Shown here piece by piece: positions 9,755-19,572 of a stretch of 64,000 nt of DNA. How positions within the stretch are numbered: the stretch's first letter is position 1; every line of letters begins with the position of its first letter. The notes under the pieces were generated by a model. That model was not told the DNA's origin. It did no database searches and saw only the letters and a program-made list of their open reading frames with translations. Origin of the DNA: Agarivorans litoreus (lineage in GTDB: Bacteria > Pseudomonadota > Gammaproteobacteria > Enterobacterales > Celerinatantimonadaceae); NCBI RefSeq assembly GCF_019649015.1, contig NZ_BLPI01000001.1, positions 825,501 to 889,500 on the forward strand, written 5' to 3'. Both the position numbers and the translations under genes were made by a program.

Positions 9755-11368
9755 ATGGAATACACTAGCGATGTTCTAATAATAGGCAGTGGCGCTGCAG
9801 GCTTAACAATGGCCTTAAACTTAGCTGATTATGCCAAAGTCCACGTATTGAGCAAAGGTCCTCTAAAAGAAGGTTCCACATATTACGCCCAAGGAGGCAT
9901 TGCCGCAGTATTTGATAAGAATGACAGCGTAGAAGAACATGTCAATGACACCTTGATTGCGGGTGACGGCTTATGTGACGAAGCCGCGGTTAAATTTACT
10001 GCAGAAAACAGCAAACAATGCATCGACTGGCTAATTAACCTAGGTGTTCCATTTGACCAAGAAACCGCCACCAATGGTGAATCTAAATACCACCTAACTC
10101 GCGAAGGTGGGCACAGCCGCCGTCGGATATTGCATGCCGCCGATGCTACAGGAAAAGCGGTGCAAAAAACGTTAGTTCGAGCGGTATTAAGCCATCCAAA
10201 TATCACTTTACTAGAGCGTTTCAACGCAGTTGATTTAATTACAGAAACTGACAACGAGCAGAAAAAAGTAGTTGGCGCGTATGTTTGGAACCGCAATAAA
10301 GAACGAGTAGAAGTGGTTAAAGCCAAGTTTGTTGCCATGGCCACTGGCGGCGCAAGTAAGGTTTACCAATACACCAGCAACCCCGACGTAAGTAGCGGCG
10401 ATGGCATTGCCATGGCTTGGCGCGCAGGCTGCCGGGTAGGCAATATGGAGTTTAATCAATTCCACCCCACATGTTTATTCCATCCAGAAGCGCGTAATTT
10501 CTTACTCACCGAAGCGCTGCGCGGCGAAGGGGCGTTATTGAAACGCCCCGACGGCAGCCGTTTTATGCCAGACTTCGATTCACGTGAAGAACTAGCTCCA
10601 CGCGATGTAGTTGCTCGAGCTATCGATTATGAAATGAAGCGGCTAGGTGCAGATTGTGTCTATCTCGACATTAGCCACCGCGACAATGAATTTATCGAAC
10701 TACACTTTCCCACTATTCTCAAGCGCTGCTTAGAACTGGGGATCGACATACGTAAACAGGCAATACCTGTAGTACCCGCTGCCCATTATACTTGCGGTGG
10801 AGTAGTTACCAACTTGCAGGGCGAAACAGATTTAGCCAACTTGTATGCTATTGGTGAAGTAGCTTACACAGGTTTACACGGCGCGAATAGAATGGCCAGT
10901 AACTCACTGTTGGAATGCGTGGTATTTGCTCGTGCGGCCAGTGAACACATCAAACGACGTCTAGAAGATGTTCAATTGTGCAATACCATTCAGCCCTGGG
11001 ACGATAGCCAAGTAAGCGATTCTGACGAAGAGGTCATTATTAACCACAACTGGCATGAACTACGGTTATTTATGTGGGACTACGTGGGTATAGTTCGCAC
11101 TAACAAACGCCTGCAACGCGCCATGCGCCGTATTCACTTACTTCAGCAAGAAATTTTTGAGTATTACTCAAACTTCAAAGTGGGTAATAACTTGTTGGAG
11201 CTGCGTAATTTGCTGCAAGTCGCCGAGTTGATAGTTGGCTGTGCAATGCGCAGACATGAAAGCCGAGGCTTACACTACAATCTAGATTACCCAGATAAAC
11301 TAGATAAAGCCAAACCCACCATTCTCGACCCCAATACCTTCTATCAGGAAGAAGACAACGAAGCGTAA
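9755..11368 (+). CDS. nadB: L-aspartate oxidase NadB
   Basis: NadB oxidises L-aspartate to iminoaspartate with FAD, the first step of de novo NAD synthesis. The 537-residue protein begins with the dinucleotide-binding motif '[16 protein letters not shown]' and has '[16 protein letters not shown]', '[16 protein letters not shown]' and the 'ARDVVARAI'-like helix. It also has the '[20 protein letters not shown]' active-site block that separates NadB from succinate dehydrogenase flavoproteins. It diverges from rpoE, the usual arrangement in this group, and has its own terminator at 11371-11400. Confidence 0.97.
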   Translation: MEYTSDVLIIGSGAAGLTMALNLADYAKVHVLSKGPLKEGSTYYAQGGIAAVFDKNDSVEEHVNDTLIAGDGLCDEAAVKFTAENSKQCIDWLINLGVPFDQETATNGESKYHLTREGGHSRRRILHAADATGKAVQKTLVRAVLSHPNITLLERFNAVDLITETDNEQKKVVGAYVWNRNKERVEVVKAKFVAMATGGASKVYQYTSNPDVSSGDGIAMAWRAGCRVGNMEFNQFHPTCLFHPEARNFLLTEALRGEGALLKRPDGSRFMPDFDSREELAPRDVVARAIDYEMKRLGADCVYLDISHRDNEFIELHFPTILKRCLELGIDIRKQAIPVVPAAHYTCGGVVTNLQGETDLANLYAIGEVAYTGLHGANRMASNSLLECVVFARAASEHIKRRLEDVQLCNTIQPWDDSQVSDSDEEVIINHNWHELRLFMWDYVGIVRTNKRLQRAMRRIHLLQQEIFEYYSNFKVGNNLLELRNLLQVAELIVGCAMRRHESRGLHYNLDYPDKLDKAKPTILDPNTFYQEEDNEA

Positions 11369-11370
11369 TC

Positions 11371-11400
11371 AAAAAAGGCTTACTAATGTAAGCCTTTTTT
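11371..11400. terminator. Bidirectional terminator between nadB and ygfX
   Basis: A perfect 13-bp stem (11371-11383 / 11388-11400) with loop TAAT has A6 on one side and T6 on the other. It is suited to ending both nadB (+) and sdhE-ygfX (-). Confidence 0.88.
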
Positions 11401-11417
11401 GTAAACCTTTTGACAAA

Positions 11418-11816
11418 CTAAAGCTTGGGATCTGCTTTCGGAAAATTAATCACGAAGCACAACTGTCGGTATATGTGTTCAGGCAAACTGTCAGAAAAAA
11501 TCAGTTTACATTTAGGTACTTGTTGTTCGAACACAATGAGCAAACAACAGCCGAATGCCACTCTTGAGTAACTTGACCATGCGCATTCAATTTGTTCACC
11601 TTGTTGGTCAAAAACCACTTTGTCAGGGCTGAAGTACCCACTAGGTTGGTAATGCCACCAATGATTCAATAGCACCGCACTGGTCAAAAATGAAAAAACA
11701 ACGAGAGGGAATAGTTCTGAATAGAGGATGATAACCATCGCCTGAAAGCACATACTAGCAGCTACTAAAAAAAAGTAACTGCGCGAGCGATCAGCTGAGA
11801 AGTTACACTTTGACAC
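11418..11816 (-). CDS. ygfX: YgfX/CptA-type membrane protein
   Basis: The 132-residue product has two membrane helices near the N-terminus (about 15-30 and 33-50) and a soluble C-terminal half, the layout of E. coli YgfX. It is encoded immediately after sdhE, overlapping it by 14 bp, exactly as in E. coli. YgfX has been described as a toxin-like inhibitor of cell division proteins with SdhE as partner. That role is debated and is quoted here only as family knowledge. The partner context is the main evidence, since sequence conservation in this family is weak. Confidence 0.75.
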   Translation of the reverse strand: MSKCNFSADRSRSYFFLVAASMCFQAMVIILYSELFPLVVFSFLTSAVLLNHWWHYQPSGYFSPDKVVFDQQGEQIECAWSSYSRVAFGCCLLIVFEQQVPKCKLIFSDSLPEHIYRQLCFVINFPKADPKL

Positions 11817-12048
11817 GCTTTAAAATTACATCGACCATGGCCGCTAGCTCAGCATCTTCACATTCTTTATGGCCCATAAACCAAGCAAATAAATCAGGAT
11901 CGTCACAGGCGAGTAGGCGCGTAAAGGTGAGTTTTTGCTCATCGCTTAGTTCATCGTAGGCTTCATCAACAAAGGGCATAAACAAAACGTCTAGCTCTAA
12001 CATCCCACGACGACAAGCCCATTTTAAACGTGATTTATTTTCCTGCAT
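11803..12048 (-). CDS. sdhE: FAD assembly factor SdhE (YgfY/CptB)
   Basis: SdhE promotes covalent attachment of FAD to the succinate dehydrogenase flavoprotein. The product has the family RGxxELD motif as 'CRRGMLELD', then 'MPFVDEAYDELSDEQKLTFTRLLACDDPDLFAW'-type residues, and it is about 81 residues long. I place the start at ATG 12048 rather than the upstream ATG at 12066. AAGGAA lies 5 bp before 12048, no ribosome site precedes 12066, and the shorter form matches E. coli length. It is divergent from ygfZ and overlaps ygfX. Confidence 0.92.
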   Translation of the reverse strand: MQENKSRLKWACRRGMLELDVLFMPFVDEAYDELSDEQKLTFTRLLACDDPDLFAWFMGHKECEDAELAAMVDVILKRVKV

Positions 12049-12203
12049 GTTGTTCCTTGTAGACATGAGTTACACTGGTCAGCATCAACTTATTTCGACC
12101 TAAAGCCTTATATAGGGTGCTGTAAAAGTATTGACGAAGATACCATTTCAGCAACAAAATTACACCTTTATAAGCTTGACTTAGCTCTCAACGGAAGCCG
12201 AAT

Positions 12204-13148
12204 ATGTCTCAACAAACTTTATGTACTCTTCCTCCATTATTAGTTCAGCCATTAGATCAATGGCACTTAGTTAGAGTCAGTGGTGAGGACGCCCAAAGCT
12301 ATCTACAAGGTCAGCTTAGCTGCGATGTAAATAGCCTATTACCAGGCCAACAAAGCTTGGCAGCACATTGCGATCCTACCGGCAAAATGTGGTCCGTTTT
12401 GCGACTACTTCGCTTAGAACAAGATTACCTATACCTGCAACCGAAATCGTTAGCCGAAACGCAATTAAAAGAACTAAAAAAATATGCAGTGTTTTCGAAG
12501 GTAAATATTGAAACCGAAACCACACTACATACGGTTGCGGTAATGGGAGCCGAAGCACCTCACTATATTGCTAAGAAATTTGGTGAAGAAATTGCCAGCC
12601 ATGGCGGCTTAATTGAGCAAGGTATTTGTGTACATATTGACGGCCCAAAACGCCGCTACTTAGTAATCACAGAAGATAACAATTGGGGGACAGATGCCCC
12701 CAACAGTGATCTTGATGCCAATGAGCTTTGGCGTGCCCTGCAGATCGTTTCCGGCTTACCCACCATTGAGCAAGCCACTCAGCAGCAATTTATTCCTCAA
12801 GCGCTTAACTTGCAGCATTTAAATGCTTTAAGTTTTTCTAAGGGCTGTTATACCGGTCAAGAAACCATTGCTCGAGCCAAGTATCGCGGCGCTAATAAAC
12901 GCGCTTCGCTACGTTTAGCCGGTCACGGCAATACCCTACCAAAAGCAGGTGATAGACTAGAGCAGCAAATGGGTGACAACTGGCGCGGCAAAGGTACTGT
13001 ATTACAAGCAGTTCAATTAGAACCGGGTTACGTAGAGCTATTGGCTGTGCTAAACAACGATACCGATGCAGAGGCTAAGTTTCGCTTAGCTGGCGATGAG
13101 CAAAGCTTATATACCATCGCTCAACTGCCCTACAGCTTAGTAGACTAA
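12204..13148 (+). CDS. ygfZ: tRNA-modifying / Fe-S maintenance protein YgfZ
   Basis: YgfZ is a folate-binding protein of the GcvT fold that supports enzymes with iron-sulfur clusters such as MiaB. The 314-residue product contains the signature 'KGCYTGQETIARAKYRG' with the essential Cys at about residue 229. It is divergent from sdhE, the conserved neighbourhood in gammaproteobacteria. A DUF1289 gene follows 34 bp downstream and may be co-transcribed. Confidence 0.95.
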   Translation: MSQQTLCTLPPLLVQPLDQWHLVRVSGEDAQSYLQGQLSCDVNSLLPGQQSLAAHCDPTGKMWSVLRLLRLEQDYLYLQPKSLAETQLKELKKYAVFSKVNIETETTLHTVAVMGAEAPHYIAKKFGEEIASHGGLIEQGICVHIDGPKRRYLVITEDNNWGTDAPNSDLDANELWRALQIVSGLPTIEQATQQQFIPQALNLQHLNALSFSKGCYTGQETIARAKYRGANKRASLRLAGHGNTLPKAGDRLEQQMGDNWRGKGTVLQAVQLEPGYVELLAVLNNDTDAEAKFRLAGDEQSLYTIAQLPYSLVD

Positions 13149-13182
13149 ACTAGTATTAAGCGCCTGTAGAGATTGCCAAGCC

Positions 13183-13395
13183 ATGGAATTACACAAACTT
13201 ATTGATTCGCCCTGTATTAGGCAATGCACCCTTGACGGTGATGATGTTTGTGTTGGCTGCTTTCGCCACCTAGATGAGATTTGCGCTTGGAGTAGTTCTG
13301 ACAATGCATCTCGAAAAGCGATTTTGCAGCGCTGCGAACAACGCCGAAAACTAGCGCCGCAATGGCAATTTAATCACAGTATTATTAAGCGCTAG
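13183..13395 (+). CDS. DUF1289 small Cys-rich protein
   Basis: The product has 70 residues with the family pattern 'SPCIRQCTLDGDDVCVGCFR', giving four cysteines in a C-x3-C-x6-C-x2-C arrangement that suggests a metal or iron-sulfur site. A Trp/Glu-containing helix follows ('DEICAWSS'). DUF1289 proteins are often encoded beside ygfZ or similar genes; their role is unknown. It ends just before the terminator at 13415-13447. Confidence 0.85.
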   Translation: MELHKLIDSPCIRQCTLDGDDVCVGCFRHLDEICAWSSSDNASRKAILQRCEQRRKLAPQWQFNHSIIKR

Positions 13396-13414
13396 AAAGC
13401 CAAACTATAGCGAT

Positions 13415-13447
13415 AAAAAAGCCGCAGGACATAGCTCTGCGGCTTTT
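13415..13447. terminator. Terminator between ygfZ-DUF1289 and pst operon
   Basis: Stem GCCGCAG (13421-13427) / CTGCGGC (13437-13443) with an A6 run before it and TTTTATT after it. It lies between two convergent units and can work in both directions. Confidence 0.85.
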
Positions 13448-13464
13448 ATTTAACTATCTAAGAT

Positions 13465-14214
13465 TTAACCAAAATCGCCATTCACATAACCGCGAGTACG
13501 CTCATCCACTGGCGCATTAAATACTTGTTCGGTATCGCCATGCTCAACCAACTCGCCCATCCAAAAGAAGGCGGTTTTATCTGAAATACGCTTAGCTTGA
13601 GCCATTGAGTGCGTCACAATCACAATAGTGAACTTTTTACGCAACTCGTCCATCAACTCTTCAATCTTGTGAGTAGCAATAGGATCTAAGGCACTGGTTG
13701 GCTCATCCATCAAAATCACGTCTGGTTGAATCGCAATGGTGCGCGCAATACACAAGCGCTGTTGTTGTCCACCAGATAAACCAAATGCAGGGCTATTTAA
13801 GCGATCACTTACTTCATCCCATAAAGCAGCGCTGCGTAGCGCTGTCTCTACCGTTTCATCTAGAATTTTTTTATTGCGAATACCTTGGGCTTTCAAGCCG
13901 TAGGCTACATTTTCATAAATGCTCATTGGGAAAGGATTCGCTTTTTGGAATACCATGCCCACCTTCATCCGAAGCGCGGCGACATTGCGATCTTGATAAA
14001 TGTCTTTGCCTTCGAGCTTTACGTCACCTTTAATGGTTACGTTCTCAATTAAATCGTTCATACGATTTAACGTTCGCAATAAAGTAGATTTACCACAGCC
14101 AGAAGGGCCAATTAACGCAGTAACTTTCTTTTCAGGGATCGGTAAGTTAATCCCTTTAAGGGCGTGAGTGTCACCGTAATGTAGGTCTAGTTGGTTAACG
14201 TCAAACTTATTCAT
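13465..14214 (-). CDS. pstB: Phosphate ABC transporter ATPase PstB
   Basis: PstB is the ATP-hydrolysing subunit of the high-affinity phosphate importer. The 249 residues contain Walker [10 protein letters not shown] (about 36-44), signature '[13 protein letters not shown]', Walker B '[13 protein letters not shown]' and the switch His in 'VTHSMAQ'. It is the last gene of pstS-pstC-pstA-pstB, with 9 bp to pstA. No phoU follows: the operon ends at the terminator at 13415-13447, so phoU must be elsewhere or absent. Confidence 0.97.
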   Translation of the reverse strand: MNKFDVNQLDLHYGDTHALKGINLPIPEKKVTALIGPSGCGKSTLLRTLNRMNDLIENVTIKGDVKLEGKDIYQDRNVAALRMKVGMVFQKANPFPMSIYENVAYGLKAQGIRNKKILDETVETALRSAALWDEVSDRLNSPAFGLSGGQQQRLCIARTIAIQPDVILMDEPTSALDPIATHKIEELMDELRKKFTIVIVTHSMAQAKRISDKTAFFWMGELVEHGDTEQVFNAPVDERTRGYVNGDFG

Positions 14215-14223
14215 ATCAATCTC

Positions 14224-15066
14224 TTAGTAAGAAGCTTTGTTGAATCGGCTAGCGATTAGCTTAGTTGTTAGGTTAATAAGCAGTACTAAAACAATCAGTA
14301 CTGTTGCAGTTGCATAAGCCTGATTCCATTCATGAACGGTGAACAACTCTTGAGTTAATTTGTATAAATGAACCGTTAAAGTTCGACCTGAATCCATCAC
14401 TGATTCAGGGATGCGAGTAACCATACCCGCGGTTAAGAATACCGGTGCAGACTCACCAATAATTCGACCAGTACTTAAGATAACCGCGGTAACAATGCCC
14501 GGCATTGCCGACGGTAGTACTACACGCCAAATGGTATAAATACGTGAGCTTCCCAAACCATAAGAGGCTTCGCGATAAGCTTGAGGCACCGCAATTAGCG
14601 CTTCTTCAGTGGTACGAATAATCACTGGCAAAATCAAAATAGCTAGCGTTAAGGCGCCCGACAAAATAGAGAAACCCAAACCTAAAGTAACTACAAAGAA
14701 GGTCATACCAAACAAACCGTAAATGATCGACGGTATGCCCGCTAGCGACTCAGTACAGAAGCGAATAACCTTAACTAGTTTACTACCTGGCTTTGCATAT
14801 TCGGTCAGGTATAAAGCAGTCATAATGCCGATAGGCGCGGCAATTGCGATAGACAATCCAACCATGTAAATAGTTGAAACAATCATCGAGAAAATACCCG
14901 ATGTTTTGCCAACGGTTGTATAAGCAGAGCTAATAAACTCCCAGCTAACATGGCTTAAACCGTTGCTTAAAATATGCCAAAGCATCCATACCAAGAATAA
15001 AATGGTCATGCCAGCTCCGCCCCAAATTAGGCTAAGCGCAATTCTGTCTTCAATACGGCGGCGCAT
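14224..15066 (-). CDS. pstA: Phosphate ABC transporter permease PstA
   Basis: One of two membrane subunits of the phosphate importer. The 280 residues carry six predicted helices and the permease coupling motif region 'EEALIAVPQAYREASYGLGSSR' (shown here over two helices). The start overlaps the pstC stop by one base (TAATG), so translation is coupled. Length is typical of short PstA proteins without N-terminal extension. Confidence 0.95.
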   Translation of the reverse strand: MRRRIEDRIALSLIWGGAGMTILFLVWMLWHILSNGLSHVSWEFISSAYTTVGKTSGIFSMIVSTIYMVGLSIAIAAPIGIMTALYLTEYAKPGSKLVKVIRFCTESLAGIPSIIYGLFGMTFFVVTLGLGFSILSGALTLAILILPVIIRTTEEALIAVPQAYREASYGLGSSRIYTIWRVVLPSAMPGIVTAVILSTGRIIGESAPVFLTAGMVTRIPESVMDSGRTLTVHLYKLTQELFTVHEWNQAYATATVLIVLVLLINLTTKLIASRFNKASY

Positions 15067-16001
15067 TACTTCACCCTCTTACGGTTTAATACCACTAAGC
15101 TGATATTCAAAATCATCACAAATACCAATAAAACAATACCCGTTGAATACAAAGAGCTAGCGTGAATACCAGTAGCATACGACATCTCTAATGCAATATT
15201 GGCGGTAAGCGAACGGGCTGAATCTAACAATGAACCAGGCATAGCCGTTGAGTTACCCATCACCATAATAATTGCCATGGTTTCCCCAACTGCGCGAGCT
15301 ACACCCAGTACTACGCCTGCCAAAATCCCCGAGCGAGCAGCTGGTAACATCACCTTAAAAATGGTGAACATAGGTGAAGCACCTAAAGCATAAGAGCCTT
15401 CTTTATAAGTACGAGGAATAGCGCGAATAGACGTTTCTGCAATAGTGATTACGGTAGGTAAAATCATCACCGCCAAAACAATGATGGCAGCTAACAAAGT
15501 ACTACCAGCAGGAACATTAAACGTTGATTCAATTGCCGGAACAATAATAACCAAACCAAAGAAACCATATACTACCGACGGAATGCCAGCTAGCAGCTCT
15601 ACGGCAGGGCGAATGATATTTGCCAACCATTTCGGCGCAACTTCAGCTAAGAATATTGCCGTTAGTAAGGCTACTGGCACGCCAATAACTACCGCACCTA
15701 AGGCCGATACCACCGACGCAACAACCATGGCACCAATGCCATATAAAGCTGGCGGATACCAATCTACACCAAGTAAGAAGTTAGTTAATCCGGCAAACTG
15801 AATGGCCGGTAAGCCCTCAAGCACCAAGAAGTAGCCAATGGTCGCTACCGATAGCACACCAATTAGTGCACTCAGCAAAAACAGCAAGTTAAAGAAACGA
15901 CCAACCCAGTCGACCTTTTGGGAAGACTGGCTAAGCGCTTCTAATAGCGCAGAATTTTTCAACCCAAATTCTAGAGTTGGAGCAGCAATCGTTTGATTCA
16001 T
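15066..16001 (-). CDS. pstC: Phosphate ABC transporter permease PstC
   Basis: The second membrane subunit of the phosphate importer, 311 residues. It has a cytoplasmic N-terminus of about 35 residues, then hydrophobic segments, and the coupling motif around 'AIPRTYKEGSYALGASP'. It is separated from pstS by 77 bp containing a hairpin. This fits the common pattern in which more PstS than permease is made. Confidence 0.95.
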   Translation of the reverse strand: MNQTIAAPTLEFGLKNSALLEALSQSSQKVDWVGRFFNLLFLLSALIGVLSVATIGYFLVLEGLPAIQFAGLTNFLLGVDWYPPALYGIGAMVVASVVSALGAVVIGVPVALLTAIFLAEVAPKWLANIIRPAVELLAGIPSVVYGFFGLVIIVPAIESTFNVPAGSTLLAAIIVLAVMILPTVITIAETSIRAIPRTYKEGSYALGASPMFTIFKVMLPAARSGILAGVVLGVARAVGETMAIIMVMGNSTAMPGSLLDSARSLTANIALEMSYATGIHASSLYSTGIVLLVFVMILNISLVVLNRKRVK

Positions 16002-16032
16002 TTTAAAATTATTCCAAAATCAACGTACAACA

Positions 16033-16056
16033 AAGAGGCATTAAACAATGCCTCTT
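16033..16056 (-). terminator. Intercistronic hairpin between pstS and pstC
   Basis: Perfect stem AAGAGGCATT (16033-16042) / AATGCCTCTT (16047-16056) with loop AAAC, lying 22 bp after the pstS stop. In the minus direction it is followed by TTGTTGT, only moderately T-rich. It may act as a partial terminator or an mRNA stabiliser; both are inference. Confidence 0.6.
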
Positions 16057-16078
16057 TTCTTCGTTCCAAATGGGAAGC

Positions 16079-16894
16079 TTAATTAACTTCGATGTAGCCT
16101 TCTTCAGCAACAATCGCTTGGCCATCAGTACCCATAATGAAATCTAGGAACTGTTGAGCTTCAGGAGCAGGTTGGTTGTTCACCAACAATACGAATGGAC
16201 GTGCAATGCCGTAAGAGCCAGATTTGATGTTGTCTTTAGTCGCTGCGGCACCTTCAATAGATACTGCTGCTAAAGAGTCATCAACCGAACCTAAAGAGAT
16301 GAAACCAATAGCGTAAGGGTTGTTAGCCACTAAAGTTTTAATTGCACCATTACCACTAGCAACCTGTGCACGTGGAGAGATAGCTGTAACAGTTACATCG
16401 TTGATTTTACGAGTTAGCCCCATAATGTCTTCAAATGCACCGCGAGTCCCTGAACCTACTTCGCGAGTAACTGCCACGATAGGTTGGTCTGCGCCACCTA
16501 CGTCTTTCCAGTTATTAATCTCACCCATATAGATTTTTTTAACCTGCTCAATGCTTAAGTCTTTTATCTCATTAGCATTGTTTACAGCTACTGCAATTCC
16601 GTCCATTGCCATAACAATTTCTTGAGTTACTTCATTCTTTTCAGAATCTTTAACATCACGAGAAGACATACCAATCATGCTAGTGCCTTCTTTAGCAGCA
16701 CGAATACCTGCAGAAGAACCAGTACTTTGAACTTCAACAACGTCTTGCTGCGTTGCTTGGTATTTTTCAGCTAATACTTCCATTATTCCCGATACCGAGG
16801 TAGAACCCGAAACGGTCACCGTGTTACCCGCAAAAGCGCTAGTAGCAAACAACATAGAAGCAGCACTTAATGCCGTGATTAACTTGGTTTTCAT
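16079..16894 (-). CDS. pstS: Periplasmic phosphate-binding protein PstS
   Basis: It binds phosphate in the periplasm and delivers it to PstCA. I place the start at ATG 16894: the product then opens with a clean signal peptide 'MKTKLITALSAASMLFATSA' followed by AFA, whereas the upstream ATG at 16924 would add ten residues that do not fit. Phosphate-binding motifs 'SGSTSVSG' at the mature N-terminus and 'REVGSGTRGAFE' in the middle are clear. It is first in the operon, downstream of a candidate Pho box. Confidence 0.94.
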   Translation of the reverse strand: MKTKLITALSAASMLFATSAFAGNTVTVSGSTSVSGIMEVLAEKYQATQQDVVEVQSTGSSAGIRAAKEGTSMIGMSSRDVKDSEKNEVTQEIVMAMDGIAVAVNNANEIKDLSIEQVKKIYMGEINNWKDVGGADQPIVAVTREVGSGTRGAFEDIMGLTRKINDVTVTAISPRAQVASGNGAIKTLVANNPYAIGFISLGSVDDSLAAVSIEGAAATKDNIKSGSYGIARPFVLLVNNQPAPEAQQFLDFIMGTDGQAIVAEEGYIEVN

Positions 16895-16963
16895 AACATT
16901 TCTCTTTGCAATTAAAAATAACAATCAATTTGTCTAAGTCGGGATGCATTGAAACAATCAAAT

Positions 16964-16981
16964 ATGACAGATAGATTACAA
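16964..16981 (-). promoter_or_regulatory. Candidate Pho box upstream of pstS
   Basis: On the minus strand TTGTAAT (16981-16975), then CTAT, then CTGTCAT (16970-16964). That is two 7-bp half-sites with a 4-bp spacer, as in the PhoB consensus CTGTCAT-N4-CTGTCAT. The second half-site is perfect, the first has about four matches. It lies about 70 bp upstream of the pstS start. Confidence 0.55.
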
Positions 16982-17077
16982 AAAGAATTAATAGGAGATT
17001 TTTTGGATTTATTCTGGAGTTTTTATTTGGATTTTATATTTAAAGCGGTTTTTATGACTAAAATTTAACTAATAAAA

Positions 17078-17105
17078 GGGCGAACACAGCATTAGCAGTT
17101 CGCCC
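17078..17105 (-). terminator. Terminator after the MepK-like gene
   Basis: Stem GGGCGAAC (17078-17085) / GTTCGCCC (17098-17105). In the minus direction it is followed by TTTTATTAG, a few bases after the stop codon at 17112. Confidence 0.75.
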
Positions 17106-17111
17106 TAAGTA

Positions 17112-17684
17112 TTAAGACCCGCGCCAGCTGCGCACCCTTCCGGTGTCTAAGTGGATAAAACCACTAGTAGGGTAATAGCCCACACCACCTAGTTTTAAAT
17201 CAAGCGCATGTTGGTGAACCTTAGCTAGAGATTGCCCCTTAACTCGCAGATCTACGGCTTGTCCGGTCATATGAAAGCTTTTTCTGGCAACCCCACCACC
17301 GTTTTTACGCAACATCTCATTGGTTGCTGGTGAACGATAGCCGGAAATAATGTCAAAATGCACCTTTCCGCCCAAGCGATCTTGCAGCAAAGCCATTTGC
17401 ATATATAAGGCCTTATCCATTTCGGTGGCTTCATTACGCCTAAAATCACGTAACAATTGATCCAACTGCCCTACTTCCTTATCTTGAAACTCACCACTTT
17501 TCCAAAAACACACCTCACAGCTTTCGTTGGTATGTAAATTGGTCATGCTTAGAAAGCGCTCTCCCGGCAACTCCCTAGCAATACTAGAACTCGCATAGCT
17601 TTTTGGTATTCCAAGACCGACTAACCCAGCGCCCAACCCTAACAACAACGACCGCCGTTTTATATTTCGGTCTAACATCAACAC
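17112..17684 (-). CDS. mepK: MepK-like murein endopeptidase (DUF882, YcbK family)
   Basis: The 190-residue protein starts with a twin-arginine type signal, 'NIKRRSLLLGLGAGLVGLG', then the DUF882/peptidase M15 fold. Likely zinc ligands are visible in 'SFHMTGQAVDLR' (His, Asp) and 'GFIHLDTG' (His). The E. coli homologue MepK (YcbK) cuts 3-3 and 4-3 peptidoglycan crosslinks in the periplasm. It lies directly downstream of an LdtD-like L,D-transpeptidase, the same ycbB-ycbK pairing as in E. coli, so enzymes that make and cut 3-3 crosslinks are encoded together. The upstream codons 'MLM' leave the exact start uncertain by two residues. Confidence 0.85.
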   Translation of the reverse strand: MLMLDRNIKRRSLLLGLGAGLVGLGIPKSYASSSIARELPGERFLSMTNLHTNESCEVCFWKSGEFQDKEVGQLDQLLRDFRRNEATEMDKALYMQMALLQDRLGGKVHFDIISGYRSPATNEMLRKNGGGVARKSFHMTGQAVDLRVKGQSLAKVHQHALDLKLGGVGYYPTSGFIHLDTGRVRSWRGS

Positions 17685-17832
17685 TCACTCCAAATGGATC
17701 AAAAAACAATCAATTTGGAGAAAAATACCGACAAACAGCCTAAAAAGCAAACAAAGCTCTAGATTTTAGTCATACTATTTGCAAAAGGATCGTTTACAGA
17801 AGCCAGCTAATAGTTTGTTTAAACTAGGTTTT

Positions 17833-19572
17833 CTAGCTCGCTAAAAAAGAATCAACAGAGGCAAAATTATAAATATCTTTTCGATAATGTAGTCCGCCAC
17901 TGCCATCAAACCAAGAGGTAAAATACACCAAGTAAACCGGTACTTTTTGTTTCAAGGGAACCCATTTAGGCTCACCTTTAGCAATTAAACGTTGTTTATA
18001 CTGTTCGCTATAACCCGCCTGTTTGAGCAAAGTCTCTGCTAGGTAATCAGCCGCCTCAACCCGCACGCAACCGGAGCTAAAAGCCCGCTGTTGTTCAGAA
18101 AACAACTCAGGTGAAGAGGTATCATGTAAATACACTGCAAATTGATTGTCAAAGTGGAACTTATAGGCGCCTAGAGCATTTCCAGGCCCTGGGCGCTGGC
18201 GCATACGATAAGGAAAAGCACCAGTGTCTTTAACTCGTGTCCAATCGATTTGCTCACTGGGCACGGCTTGTCCCTGATAATCAAATAACTCAAAACGCTG
18301 CTGATCAACATAGCTTGGGTCACGGCGCAGCTTAGGAATAATATCTTTTCGAACAATGGTTCTTGGCACATTCCAATAAGGGTTTATCACCACACTGCTT
18401 ATTTCGCTAACCAATAAGGGGGTAGCTCTAGAGGCGCGTCCCACTACAACTTTGGATTGAAAAACTTCATTATCGTCGTCTAAGTAAGTCATCTGGTAAG
18501 CTGGAACATTAACCATAATCCGCTGCTGATTTGAGCTGAGCATAAAGCGCTCGAGTAACTGCTTACGCAGTAAATTTCTGGCTAACATTTTAGAGCGATT
18601 CACAGGCTTAAAGTTTAGCCAATACAGGGTGTCGCTCCCTACTATGCCATCAGCCTTTAAACCATGCTGCGTTTGGAAACGCTTTAACGCAATTACAGTG
18701 TCTGCATCCATAGTATCTAATTGCAAATCAACAAACTGATTAGCGATATCAAACTCAGCAAGACGCTGGCGAATTAAGGGCACCCGCCAATCGCGACTGT
18801 TTAAGCTAATCAGCGGTCCACTTGCAATATTCACTTGTTGTTTTCGCTGCTGTTGCACATTTAACCAATGCAAAATCTGCTGGCGATAACGCAAACGCTC
18901 AATATTCAGTTCACCGCGCATACTACTTAACTGCTGATATAAATCTTCTCGGCTTAAGTGAGCCAGCCAAGGCTCATCAATTAGTATCACCAAAGGTGTA
19001 GAAGTGATGTTATTTAAGGCCATACTTTGGGCATAATCTAAACCCATTAACTGCTGGCAAAATGCCATTAAGCCCAAAAAGGCATCGGTATATAAGGCTT
19101 CCCACTGCGGGTTATCGTTATTTATCGCATTTATTTGCGCCAGCCAATCACTTAACTGCTTTGGACCACCGGCTAAACTAAATTCCAACAACATCCACTG
19201 CAGTTGGTCACGGGTATTTCTCGCCTTCGGGTAACCATACCAAAGTGAATCGGGATGAAAATATTGAATAGATTGTTGAAGTTCTGGATAACGAACTTGG
19301 TAGTCTTCTGCCTTAAGTACCAAGGCTGACTCTCTTCCCGCTTCATCTGGCCAACTTAAGCGACTTAATAAGCGCTCGCCTACACCTAATTCGCTATGTG
19401 GGGGGGTATCTATTCCCTTAATAGCCACTTGAGAAATATCGGTATTAAGATGAGTTTGATTGGCTTGTGTAAATACATTGCTGGTTTGCTCGTTAGGCCC
19501 GAGCAAGCTTACCGTTGCATGAACATGCAAACTAAAACAACTTACAAAAATCCCCAACAACAACCTGCTCAC
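17833..19572 (-). CDS. ldtD: L,D-transpeptidase LdtD-like (YcbB family)
   Basis: The 579-residue periplasmic enzyme should form meso-DAP 3-3 crosslinks in peptidoglycan. The domains in order are a signal peptide (about 1-19), a helical scaffold, a peptidoglycan-binding domain 1 (around 285-325, 'DTVIALKRFQTQHGLKADG'), and a YkuD catalytic domain. The active-site block 'YLHDTSSPELF...SSGCVRVEAADYL' carries the nucleophilic Cys. Length is close to E. coli LdtD (about 615). The downstream MepK-like gene is 148 bp away. Confidence 0.9.
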   Translation of the reverse strand: MSRLLLGIFVSCFSLHVHATVSLLGPNEQTSNVFTQANQTHLNTDISQVAIKGIDTPPHSELGVGERLLSRLSWPDEAGRESALVLKAEDYQVRYPELQQSIQYFHPDSLWYGYPKARNTRDQLQWMLLEFSLAGGPKQLSDWLAQINAINNDNPQWEALYTDAFLGLMAFCQQLMGLDYAQSMALNNITSTPLVILIDEPWLAHLSREDLYQQLSSMRGELNIERLRYRQQILHWLNVQQQRKQQVNIASGPLISLNSRDWRVPLIRQRLAEFDIANQFVDLQLDTMDADTVIALKRFQTQHGLKADGIVGSDTLYWLNFKPVNRSKMLARNLLRKQLLERFMLSSNQQRIMVNVPAYQMTYLDDDNEVFQSKVVVGRASRATPLLVSEISSVVINPYWNVPRTIVRKDIIPKLRRDPSYVDQQRFELFDYQGQAVPSEQIDWTRVKDTGAFPYRMRQRPGPGNALGAYKFHFDNQFAVYLHDTSSPELFSEQQRAFSSGCVRVEAADYLAETLLKQAGYSEQYKQRLIAKGEPKWVPLKQKVPVYLVYFTSWFDGSGGLHYRKDIYNFASVDSFLAS